From the NCBI GenBank assembly GCA_002420145.1, contig DIHL01000036.1, positions 1 through 7,482 of the forward strand: a DNA stretch of 7,482 nucleotides. Direction: 5' to 3'. The notes below the pieces were generated by a model. The model was not told the origin of the DNA and did not search any database. It worked only from the letters and a program-made list of their open reading frames with translations. Positions 1 to 6,654 of the stretch are shown here, piece after piece. Numbering within the stretch: position 1 is the first letter of the stretch; every line of letters begins with the position of its first letter. The DNA is from Bacteroidetes bacterium UBA5697. GTDB taxonomy: Bacteria; Bacteroidota; Bacteroidia; B-17B0; Aurantibacillaceae. A program made the position numbers and the translations under genes.

Positions 1-53
1 ATGTAGCAATGGAGCATAACTACTCGCTAAGTACTACTCACTACATTAACTAA
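1..53 (+). CDS. Possible C-terminal end of a gene that begins left of the window
   Basis: The frame beginning at base 3 is open to a TAA at 51-53 and reads VAMEHNYSLSTTHYIN. An ATG at 9-11 would give only a 14-residue peptide, so the piece is better read as the end of a longer upstream + strand gene. It ends 6 bases before the ATG of the next gene, a spacing typical of genes in one transcription unit. A His followed nine residues later by a Tyr, with S-T-T between them, loosely recalls the end of tyrosine recombinases (GH...TT..Y). Sixteen residues are far too few to claim this. Confidence 0.4.
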   Translation, partial: VAMEHNYSLSTTHYIN

Positions 54-59
54 TTGAAA

Positions 60-356
60 ATGAATACTAAAACCCTAGACAATACATACATCATAACCTA
101 TTCAAATCACTTTGAATTTAATGGTAAGGTATTAGCGTATCGAAAGAAGGTACTATTTGATATTACAAGTATTCCAAACGCTTTATTTTTAACCAATAAC
201 AACGGTTCAAACGGCTATTGGATTAATCGTAAGTGGTTAAGTGAAAGTGCTATTAAATGCATATTAAAAAAAGAACCAAAACAAGTTGATGTAAGTGATT
301 TGCAATGGTATCAACAAGAGCAGTTAAACCATGTATTTAATTTAAAAAACCCCTGA
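60..356 (+). CDS. Small hypothetical phage protein, 98 residues
   Basis: I cannot assign a function. The protein is soluble-looking, mildly basic and rich in aromatic residues, with no signal peptide or membrane segment. A central stretch around residues 50-62 (SNGYWINRKWLS) is the most distinctive part and looks like a small mixed alpha/beta fold. The C-terminal third (residues 66-98) is polar and probably helical. I chose the ATG at 60-62. An in-frame TTG lies two codons upstream at 54-56, but it is a poorer start and the A-rich stretch before the ATG fits Bacteroidota translation starts. The stop codon TGA (354-356) lies inside the left arm of the terminator hairpin, so the transcript ends immediately after the gene. 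It converges on the leftward lysis genes and is probably not part of the late module. Confidence 0.75.
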   Translation: MNTKTLDNTYIITYSNHFEFNGKVLAYRKKVLFDITSIPNALFLTNNNGSNGYWINRKWLSESAIKCILKKEPKQVDVSDLQWYQQEQLNHVFNLKNP

Positions 357-377
357 GTAAATCGGGGGTTTCTTTTT
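347..377. terminator. Intrinsic terminator, probably bidirectional
   Basis: AAACCCCTGA (347-356) pairs with TCGGGGGTTT (362-371) in a 10-bp stem with one T-G wobble and a 5-base loop (GTAAA). The sequence CTTTTT follows at 372-377, giving the U-tract for the + strand. On the - strand the A-run at 344-349 gives a U-tract as well, so the hairpin can stop both the rightward gene ending at 356 and the leftward operon ending at 440. It is by far the most GC-rich short segment in its surroundings. Confidence 0.9.
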
Positions 378-439
378 GTAATCTAAATTCTGATTTTGTT
401 TCAAATCTTGTCCAAATTATTAATTACAATACAAATATA

Positions 440-694
440 TTAAACATTCTCTTTAGTTGTATCTTCTTTTCTACTTTTTATTCCACTATATGTAGTCATT
501 CCAAATAAAGCTGCTATAAATGTGTAGTCAATTATAAATACTTCACCTAACTGAGTTAAGTCTCCTATTGATAGCCATTTTACATGAGCTGCAATTACAC
601 ATGAAACTATGATAAAAGCGGTTAATTTTCTACTCGAAAAGCCCTTAGTAGTTGTATCAAAAGAGTCAATTAATTTTTGTAGTATTTGTTTCAT
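440..694 (-). CDS. Holin-like small membrane protein, 84 residues
   Basis: The probable role is a holin, which forms lesions in the inner membrane at the end of infection, or a related lysis-control protein. Two hydrophobic segments are visible: about residues 23-39 (LTAFIIVSCVIAAHVKW) and about 50-70 (GEVFIIDYTFIAALFGMTTYS). They are joined by a short polar turn. The N-terminus has amphipathic, helix-like character and the C-terminal tail (SRKEDTTKENV) is highly charged, as is common in holins. The gene is the last of the leftward operon and lies directly after the probable wall-active DUF5675 gene, whose TAA shares one base with this ATG (TAATG). Small size, two membrane helices, charged tail and position all fit a holin, but holins share little sequence and the call rests on topology and context. 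Confidence 0.7.
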   Translation of the reverse strand: MKQILQKLIDSFDTTTKGFSSRKLTAFIIVSCVIAAHVKWLSIGDLTQLGEVFIIDYTFIAALFGMTTYSGIKSRKEDTTKENV

Positions 695-1164
695 TATTTA
701 GTAATTGTTATGTATATTTTTTGACCTTTTTTTTTAGCTCTTGCAATCTTTTCGTATAGCTTACTTGTTGCAATAGTACTAGCTATACCTAAGTTTTTAG
801 AATACTTTGAACACGGAAGCAAACAGCCTAAAGAATCTTTATCAGTATTGCCAACGTGTATTCTTATTCCTGAGTAGCCTGGTACATTCAATAGTATAGG
901 CATCATTTTCTTAAAACGTGCGGACATAGTCCAGTCTATTTCATAACGTCCATAAGGTATGCAAGTTTTTCCATAAACTTTAGTAGCTACTATTTCAGCT
1001 AATGGCATAGTATCTATTAAACCTCTATCTTTATCCTCAAGTACCCAACATTCTTGAACCCCATCAATAGTTAATTTACCTATTGTGCTTTCATCTGTAA
1101 ACACCTCTCTTTTTAATACTAATTCCATATCTTTAAATAAATAGTTGTAACGTCTTTCAGTCAT
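694..1164 (-). CDS. DUF5675 family protein, probable phage lysis enzyme
   Basis: The protein resembles the DUF5675 family, common in Bacteroidota phages and prophages at the place where an endolysin is expected. Visible family features are an N-terminal beta region (MELVLKREVF...GKLTIDG, residues 13-35), C-W-V-L-E-D at 39-44, the segment GKTCIPYGRYEI at 65-76, and IRIHVGNTDKDSLGCLLPC at 100-118. In this last segment His103 and S-L-G-C at 111-114 resemble the His...S-x-G-C active-site layout of YkuD L,D-transpeptidases, which suggests a cysteine-based activity on peptidoglycan (inference). There is no signal peptide, so export would need a holin, and holin-like genes flank it. The start at 1164 overlaps the previous TAA by one base. 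Homologues often begin at the equivalent of Met13 (base 1128), a possible alternative start. A run of nine A's encodes the three lysines near the C-terminus. Confidence 0.8.
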   Translation of the reverse strand: MTERRYNYLFKDMELVLKREVFTDESTIGKLTIDGVQECWVLEDKDRGLIDTMPLAEIVATKVYGKTCIPYGRYEIDWTMSARFKKMMPILLNVPGYSGIRIHVGNTDKDSLGCLLPCSKYSKNLGIASTIATSKLYEKIARAKKKGQKIYITITK

Positions 1165-1376
1165 TAATCAAATACGTGGTTTTCTAATCTAGTAACTCTC
1201 TTTTCAGTTTCATCGTGTTTCGTTGCAACCTCTTTAACAGCTACCTTAATTTCGTTTAGATCTTTGCCCATACTCATTAGTGCTTTTACTCCTAAAGCTC
1301 CTATGAATCCTAAAACAGTAACCATTGTAAAGGCTGCCCAAATTAAGAAATGTGTTTCGTTTTGCGTTAGTATCAT
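1164..1376 (-). CDS. Small membrane protein with C-terminal coiled coil, lysis-associated
   Basis: This 70-residue protein has one clear membrane helix at about residues 9-32 (HFLIWAAFTMVTVLGFIGALGVKA). A charged helix at about 37-68 follows, with hydrophobic residues at coiled-coil spacing (L40, I43, V47, V50, V61, L64). The topology is N-out/C-in or the reverse; no signal peptidase or lipoprotein site is visible. It lies directly before the DUF5675 gene and close to the two-helix holin-like gene, so a role in lysis is likely: a second holin or antiholin, or a small scaffold at the membrane. Phage proteins of the XhlA type also combine a coiled coil with a single membrane helix, but in the opposite order. 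Both ends share one base with the neighbouring genes (TAATG). The exact role cannot be read from sequence. Confidence 0.7.
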   Translation of the reverse strand: MILTQNETHFLIWAAFTMVTVLGFIGALGVKALMSMGKDLNEIKVAVKEVATKHDETEKRVTRLENHVFD

Positions 1377-1993
1377 TATAAAATAGGTTGTATAATTGGA
1401 TAAACAATTGAAGAAAGTAAATCATATCCGACATTATTTAAATGTATTTTATCAGTATGATAATAAGTAGCATCGTTAAAAGCAGTTGCAGAGCTAAAAG
1501 CTGCGTTTGCAGTTAAGTCAACATACGCATCGCATATAGTAGTTTGATTCGTTGCTATTAATGAATTGCAAGTATTTCTATCTGTATTCCAATTTGGATA
1601 AGTCCCAGTTAAATTAGCTGGTATTACATTTAACAAAACAGCTTTTGCTCCTGTCGCTCTTATATTTGAGCATATTGTCACTAAATTATTATACGCCTGT
1701 GTTCCATTTAATCCACCAGCTCCCATATCATTAATTCCCTCCCAAACTATTACAACATCACCAGCCCCAATAGGCTGTTGTGTCATTATTATAGACCATT
1801 CGGATATGATTTGTTGACCTTGTTTTCCAGATATTGCGTAAGCGAAAAACGAATATCCTTTGTTTAAAGATGCTACACTTGAATAAAGCGTATTAGGAAA
1901 TCTATAAGAAAAATATACTATTCCTGCGCTACAATTAGATAAACTATTTCCTATAAATAATAGTCTTTTTATTTTATTTGCTCCTAAATTCAT
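1376..1993 (-). CDS. SGNH/GDSL-family hydrolase, probable tail-associated esterase
   Basis: The 205-residue protein is a single SGNH hydrolase domain of usual length. Block I is LLFIGNSLS with the nucleophile Ser17. Block II is probably the Gly in AISGKQG (Gly56). Block III is WEGINDM with Gly86 and Asn88 of the oxyanion hole. Block V is DKIHLNNVGYD with Asp181 and His184 completing the triad. All four signature residues are present, so activity is expected, probably removal of acyl (for example acetyl) groups from sugars or cleavage of an ester. No signal peptide is seen. The gene lies between the tail fibre and the lysis genes, overlapping each neighbour by one base. This suggests that the product is a virion component acting on host capsule or surface polysaccharide during adsorption; that placement and the substrate are inference. 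Confidence 0.88.
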   Translation of the reverse strand: MNLGANKIKRLLFIGNSLSNCSAGIVYFSYRFPNTLYSSVASLNKGYSFFAYAISGKQGQQIISEWSIIMTQQPIGAGDVVIVWEGINDMGAGGLNGTQAYNNLVTICSNIRATGAKAVLLNVIPANLTGTYPNWNTDRNTCNSLIATNQTTICDAYVDLTANAAFSSATAFNDATYYHTDKIHLNNVGYDLLSSIVYPIIQPIL

Positions 1994-3393
1994 TATTGTA
2001 TTTCGTATGTTACTGAAAATCGAAAATTCTTAGCTCCACTAGCAGTCCAAGAACCTCCAGTTATACTAGCATATAAATCAGCTACATTACTTCCAAGTCT
2101 AGTAACTAATAATCCTGTAGCGGTTGCTCCTGAGTTTGTCGCTTGAATTAACATATATTGCAAAGAAGAGCTACTAGCGTTAAATGGCAGTGTAACTGTT
2201 GTTGTTGTTGCGTTTGATGTTCCTGCCGTTGATAGATAGTAACAAGTACACATCTTACCATTAGCTAAATATCTAGCTGAAATAGCAGTAGGTAAAGCAG
2301 AAAATCCAGTTATTGTAGGTGACCAATCTTGGTATTGACCAGAGCTATTTGAAGATGTAACGCCACCAGTCCATTTACTTACACCATCAGTTACTAACTT
2401 AAATACTACATTTGGAGTGTATAAAGTAAAAGCAGTTGCTAATCCATTAATCGTGTCACTTCCTGCTCTTGTTACGCTTACTGTATTAGTTGACGTAATA
2501 CCGCCTATTTCATCAATAAATATTAATTCTGTTCCAGCTGTAAAAGCACTAGCAGCTGGTAATGTTAAGGTTCTAGCAGCCGTTAAAGATGCTGTTAAAT
2601 AAACCTCTGTTTTGCCAGCACTAAATGTTTTGTTAGCATCTGTCATTGTTTCTCTTTGAGGAAAAAAACTACCCTCTAAAACAGTTCCCGTTGTTATTCC
2701 AAAATCTTTATTATCTGCCGTTCCTTTTGCTACACTTACAAAGTTTTTACTTGCATCTAATTCTAATCTTTGCGAGGCTGTTAGTTGAGGAGCGTTAATT
2801 GTAGTAGCATTTAAATCAATTATATCGTGTCTTAATTCTATCTTATCATCTGCATTAATTATTGCTTTTAATCCAGATATTAATGAAGCGTTTGCTATTG
2901 ATGATATTATTTTTTTTATACTAAATCCTGAACCCGCATATATTTGACCGCTAGAACCGTCTCCGTAAAAACTAGGAGCATCAAGCTCGTTACTGCCAAT
3001 AGTTACAGTAGTTCCATCATCTGTAATACTACTATCCGTTGCCGTATCTGTTCCGCTACCTTTTAAAATAGTGTTATTTGTTATTGTGCCTTTTTTGACG
3101 AATAAACCAGTAGCCCAATCATAAACAGCCTTAACGCTTGGGTATTTTGTATTACTTGCTTGGTCTGTATTTACACTTGTACTTTTGTTTGCTACATCCT
3201 CTGGAGTATAAGCTAAACCATTACCACCTAAAAAAGACAAAGCACTTAAAGCAGTAACGCCATCACCTAGTTTATATGTTCCAGTTTGTTCTAAATAAAC
3301 TATTTGACCTGCTAATAATACTAAACTAGCATTAGCAGTAAACCACGCTGTATCTTTATATCCTAATTGTAAACTACTGTCAACTATTGCCAT
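1993..3393 (-). CDS. Tail fibre / receptor-binding protein with Mtd-like N-terminal domain
   Basis: This 466-residue protein looks like a trimeric tail fibre. Residues about 5-57 (DSSLQLGYKDTAWF ... TGTYKLGDGVTALSALSF) match the pattern of the major tropism determinant N-terminal domain, which starts many phage fibres and ends in the typical K-x-G-D-G-x-T. A linker at about 61-101 includes YPSVKAVYDWATG, a common fibre segment. The middle (about 100-350) is low in charge, rich in Thr, Ser, Ala and Gly and mostly beta, as in fibre shafts. The C-terminal part (about 354-466), beginning YQDWSPTITGFS and including NGKMCTCYYLS, is probably a beta-sandwich tip that binds the host surface. The neighbouring esterase is consistent with a role in adsorption. 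There is no sign of a lectin-type variable region or of a reverse transcriptase here. The fibre role is well supported; the receptor is unknown. Confidence 0.85.
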   Translation of the reverse strand: MAIVDSSLQLGYKDTAWFTANASLVLLAGQIVYLEQTGTYKLGDGVTALSALSFLGGNGLAYTPEDVANKSTSVNTDQASNTKYPSVKAVYDWATGLFVKKGTITNNTILKGSGTDTATDSSITDDGTTVTIGSNELDAPSFYGDGSSGQIYAGSGFSIKKIISSIANASLISGLKAIINADDKIELRHDIIDLNATTINAPQLTASQRLELDASKNFVSVAKGTADNKDFGITTGTVLEGSFFPQRETMTDANKTFSAGKTEVYLTASLTAARTLTLPAASAFTAGTELIFIDEIGGITSTNTVSVTRAGSDTINGLATAFTLYTPNVVFKLVTDGVSKWTGGVTSSNSSGQYQDWSPTITGFSALPTAISARYLANGKMCTCYYLSTAGTSNATTTTVTLPFNASSSSLQYMLIQATNSGATATGLLVTRLGSNVADLYASITGGSWTASGAKNFRFSVTYEIQ

Positions 3394-4037
3394 TATATTA
3401 TATCGTCTGTTATTGTTGTTACATTACTTGTAATAGTGTCTTTAATACCACTTAAAACAGTTACTACATACTCACCGCTAGTATTAAATGTCTGTAACAC
3501 GTTTCCGCTTTGGTCTTTAATTTCTACTATGTAATTTCCTGACATTGAACCACCACCAACATATACATAGTTATTAGTTAAAATATTTCCTGCATCTATT
3601 GGTAAATTACAACTATCGTTTCCTATTGGAGAGCTTATAGTTAAATCAAAATAATTACTTGCGACATCATCATCGTTCCTTGCAACATCATGAGTAACGT
3701 TTACATTCATATTAACCTTAAAAGAACCCAATAATCCACTATTAGATACTTGTCTCATATATAATGGAATATCCCAACAAATACGCTCAGTATCGCTTAG
3801 TACATGATTTAAATTACTTAAATCCTTTTGTACTAAATCAGAAATAATAATTAAATAAGTACGAGTGATTAACCCATTTGCCATACTTTGATTCTGCAAA
3901 ATGGCATTCATAAATGGATATACTATTTCAATATCAGTATCTGCCTCTGATTCGTTGCCAAAGTAAAATGAGTTAATCCCCTTATGCTTAATAGCAAATT
4001 GGTTTAATAATTCTATATCTTGATTAAGTGTTAACAT
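3393..4037 (-). CDS. Neck / tail-completion-like structural protein
   Basis: The 214-residue protein resembles a family I know from Bacteroidota phages, whose members carry a segment like DLVQKDLSNLNHVLSDT (residues 67-83), here followed by ICWDI. A second conserved stretch like HDVARNDDDVASNYFDLTIS (about 116-135) precedes a short N-L-P-I-D (144-148). The first 150 residues look like a compact alpha/beta domain of the size of tail terminator or neck proteins. From about 153 a small Gly- and Thr-rich beta extension follows (NYIVEIKDQSGNVLQTF), which may be decoration on the virion. It lies between the connector-like gene and the fibre gene, fitting a role at the head-tail joint or the tail end. 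There are no membrane segments. The family resemblance is from memory of sequence patterns, and the precise role is inferred mainly from gene order. Confidence 0.6.
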   Translation of the reverse strand: MLTLNQDIELLNQFAIKHKGINSFYFGNESEADTDIEIVYPFMNAILQNQSMANGLITRTYLIIISDLVQKDLSNLNHVLSDTERICWDIPLYMRQVSNSGLLGSFKVNMNVNVTHDVARNDDDVASNYFDLTISSPIGNDSCNLPIDAGNILTNNYVYVGGGSMSGNYIVEIKDQSGNVLQTFNTSGEYVVTVLSGIKDTITSNVTTITDDII

Positions 4038-4597
4038 TAGTCTAAATCACATCTATTATAATAATCGTTAATAGTACTTTCGTTATTTCTTATATAAATT
4101 CCGTTTGTATAATTCTTTCTACTTGAGTTTATTCCTGATTCTGTATTCTCTAAATACTTTGGAAAAGTTGTAGAATTAGCTAGTAAGTAATCCATTAATA
4201 ACTGACCGTATGCTTTAGCTTTTAAAGTCCATTCGTCCTTTAATAACTGTACATCGTTAGTATCGGCTGCGTTTGAATTTGTGCTATTTTTAACTTGTAT
4301 ACCTTTATTTTGATAAGCAAATTTAAACGAGTAACTAGATTCTGCTTTTACATACCAAGCCAAACATTTAGCTATATAATTATTAATTAAATTCTTTTCA
4401 TTTGTATAAGTCGATAAAGAAGGATTAGCTATAATCTTAGTTTTTAAATCCTCATATAATGGCGTTCCTAAAAGTGTTTGAATATAAATATCTTGCACCA
4501 TAATAATAGTACTTTCAAGTTTTTTAAAGTCAACGTTCCCATCGACACCGACTAACTTTTTAAAATAGTCCTCTTGTATAAATAAAACATCTGCCAT
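4037..4597 (-). CDS. Head-tail connector-like protein
   Basis: The 186-residue protein is mainly helical and resembles the connector (adaptor) proteins of Bacteroidota phages. The best signature is at residues 31-50, IIMVQDIYIQTLLGTPLYED, matching the usual pattern of a helix with A/V-Q-D, then L-G-T-x-L-Y at the start of the next helix. Further helices follow at about 67-90 (NLINNYIAKCLAWYVKAE) and about 115-142 (LLKDEWTLKAKAYGQLLMDYL), while the last 40 residues are polar and rich in Asn and Ser. Such proteins form a ring under the portal that extends the DNA channel and receives the tail. The position directly after the portal gene supports this. In many phages capsid genes stand between portal and connector, but here they do not. 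Both ends overlap their neighbours by one base. Confidence 0.65.
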   Translation of the reverse strand: MADVLFIQEDYFKKLVGVDGNVDFKKLESTIIMVQDIYIQTLLGTPLYEDLKTKIIANPSLSTYTNEKNLINNYIAKCLAWYVKAESSYSFKFAYQNKGIQVKNSTNSNAADTNDVQLLKDEWTLKAKAYGQLLMDYLLANSTTFPKYLENTESGINSSRKNYTNGIYIRNNESTINDYYNRCDLD

Positions 4598-6654
4598 TAT
4601 TTCTTAACTTTTCTTCTTTTAGTAATTGCATAAAATAAGTGTCTGCAATCAGGGTCTACATCTCCAGTATCTGGATTAGTATAATAACCGCCTTTATAAT
4701 CCCAAACATTTGTACCTAAATCATTTTCCATATTATCTAAAGATTCGAAAGTCCAACTTTTAGTTTTACTTAATGACATCATTTTTTGACAGTATGGACG
4801 AGATGAACCGCCTTTTTTTAAACTAGGTTTTTCAGGATTAACATCGTATTTATAAACTGTATAAATCTCATCGCTTACAATAGGTTCTGTTGGTTTATCT
4901 AATGCCTTTTGAGTTGGTTTAAATCCAATGCTAGTATCTTCTAAAAAACCATTCTTTACAAGTCTTGAAATACTTTCCTCTACTTTAGTAAAATCACTTT
5001 GAGTTAATGTAGCCAACTCGTCAATAGTAAGTATAGGATTACCTTTTAAAGCTGTTAAAATAGCATTATCTAATTCTTCTATTGTAATAACTAAAGCATC
5101 GGCAAACTTCATTATATGCCTTTCGTATTTTAAAGCATCTTTTGAATTATGAATATGAGCCGCTTCGATTAATAAAACATCATCGTCGTTGTCATCTATT
5201 GCACACGCTTCTAAAGCCATTAAAACTTTATCTACTTGACTAGACATCTTAGCATCTAAACCGTCATTAATTCCTAAGAACTTTTTAGCCTGGCTAACTT
5301 TAAATCCATAAGCCGTTAAACTTGCAATAGCTAAATCTGGACTATCTGTTTTCCCTGCCTTAAACTTTCTTACAATTCTATCAATATCGTTACGCTCAGT
5401 TGCACTAAGCCCTGTTAACATTTCGTTATATTCGTCTGCCTCTGCTTGTACTGGCTGACCGTTAATATCCATTTGAACTGGTTTTAATGGCTCATATCCT
5501 TTTAATTTTCTTCGCTCGTCTTGAGTTAAATCGACATCATTACTTAAATCCGCACCAATTAAACTAATAGGCTCAAACATCATTTCTAAGTATTCACCAG
5601 TTTTTACAAATGATAAATAAGATATAAACTCTAGTAAATCCTCTTGTCTTGGTTCGATATATCCTTTTACGAATAATTCTTGTAAAGTCAATAAGTCAGG
5701 ACTGCCAGTTAAGAAACTGTCATCAAACTTTATATTAAATAACTCAGGTGCCATTTCGTGGCCTGAAAATATTTTCTTTTGCGCTCTTTTAGATGTGTAA
5801 AGAAAACGCTCTGCCATATCAGTTGGCGTAACGTCTACAACCTCTGGAGCTTTATCGTCTTTTTCAGAGTGAACAATTAATACGCTTTCGCCATCTTCAC
5901 CTGTGTAAGTCCCCTTAAAACCCTTGTCTATAATTGCTATCTGTCTATCGTCTGGCTTACCATTAAAGAAATTAATAATCTTACCCATCGATAAACCATT
6001 GTTTACCATTGTACTGTTAGCGACACTTATTGCAATATCTGTGTTTACATCTTCAACTATACTTTGATATTGTGGAGTAGGATAAACAGAATTAAGTCTA
6101 CTAGCCGTTGCTGAGTAGTATTTGAAATCAATAAAGAAAGTTCCTATTTGTTTTTCTTTATCATTCCATTTAGAAATTTCGGTTATTTCTCTTTGAAAAT
6201 TATTAGACTTATTCCAGTCCTTAGAAAAATATAATGTTTCAGCATCCTCTGATAAACGACAATTAGCAGAATTTAAGAAATACATTTCGATAGGGTCGCC
6301 ATTTAAGTTAGTAATAACTTCTATAAACTGACCATTAAAGATTTCAGTATTCTCACTAATCTTTTTACCCACTTGGTTTAAAGTTTCTTTCTTATTGAAA
6401 TTATCTATAAAAGCATTAACTTTAATCTCGTCCTGTTTATTAACAGCCTTTAATCCTTTGCCCCAAATATAACGAGCCTTTCTCTTTATAATTGCCCTGT
6501 GTTCTGGGTGTTCATCGTATAGTCTAATTAACTCTTGAGGATAAAGATTATTTTTACCGTACTTAACGAATCCTTTTGAATCAACGGTAAAAGTTAATTT
6601 AGGCATAGCCTTTAAATTAAACTGTATATTTGATATTGTTGTTTTATTATCCAT
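4597..6654 (-). CDS. Phage portal protein with long C-terminal extension
   Basis: The 685-residue protein is a portal, the ring at one capsid vertex through which DNA is packaged and released. The portal core spans about residues 20-385, with an N-terminal part (YGKNNLYPQELIRLYDEHPEHRAIIKRKARYIWGKG, 32-67 region), a middle segment NSVYPTPQYQSIVEDVNTDI (188-207) typical of Bacteroidota portals, and helices around 300-350. After about 385 come extra regions: a helical segment (400-520), a possible winged helix (about 521-586, ILTIDELATLTQSDFTKVEE and a wing-like turn), and a C-terminal segment with SSRPYCQKM (617-625) and TNPDTGDVDPDCRHLFY (659-675). The Cys622 and Cys670-x-His672 arrangement recalls the ends of Mu F-like minor capsid proteins. 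The start overlaps the end of the preceding gene by 8 bases. Portal identity is well supported; the role of the extension is inference. Confidence 0.82.
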   Translation of the reverse strand: MDNKTTISNIQFNLKAMPKLTFTVDSKGFVKYGKNNLYPQELIRLYDEHPEHRAIIKRKARYIWGKGLKAVNKQDEIKVNAFIDNFNKKETLNQVGKKISENTEIFNGQFIEVITNLNGDPIEMYFLNSANCRLSEDAETLYFSKDWNKSNNFQREITEISKWNDKEKQIGTFFIDFKYYSATASRLNSVYPTPQYQSIVEDVNTDIAISVANSTMVNNGLSMGKIINFFNGKPDDRQIAIIDKGFKGTYTGEDGESVLIVHSEKDDKAPEVVDVTPTDMAERFLYTSKRAQKKIFSGHEMAPELFNIKFDDSFLTGSPDLLTLQELFVKGYIEPRQEDLLEFISYLSFVKTGEYLEMMFEPISLIGADLSNDVDLTQDERRKLKGYEPLKPVQMDINGQPVQAEADEYNEMLTGLSATERNDIDRIVRKFKAGKTDSPDLAIASLTAYGFKVSQAKKFLGINDGLDAKMSSQVDKVLMALEACAIDDNDDDVLLIEAAHIHNSKDALKYERHIMKFADALVITIEELDNAILTALKGNPILTIDELATLTQSDFTKVEESISRLVKNGFLEDTSIGFKPTQKALDKPTEPIVSDEIYTVYKYDVNPEKPSLKKGGSSRPYCQKMMSLSKTKSWTFESLDNMENDLGTNVWDYKGGYYTNPDTGDVDPDCRHLFYAITKRRKVKK

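Noticed and set aside
378..439. AT-rich gap between the terminator and the holin-like gene
   Set aside because: No open frame, hairpin, repeat or promoter match that I could support; probably an untranslated 3' end of the late transcript.
727..735. Run of nine A's (- strand) near the end of the DUF5675 gene as a programmed frameshift site
   Set aside because: Slippage in either direction leads to a stop within about ten codons and only alters the last residues, so there is no fused or extended product to explain.
1246..1434. Open frame of 62 codons on the - strand
   Set aside because: It overlaps the well-supported small membrane protein gene and the SGNH gene in another frame, has no domain, and would break the TAATG junction pattern. 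It is a shadow.
2417..2602. Open frame of 61 codons on the + strand
   Set aside because: It is antisense inside the tail fibre gene, starts at a non-ATG codon (TTG-type context), and its Val/Ala-rich sequence reflects the reverse of Thr/Ala-rich fibre codons.
1993..3393. Possible diversity-generating retroelement target, because the fibre starts with an Mtd-like domain
   Set aside because: No reverse transcriptase, template repeat or lectin-type variable region is seen in the window, and the Mtd-type N-terminal domain is widespread in fibres without such elements.
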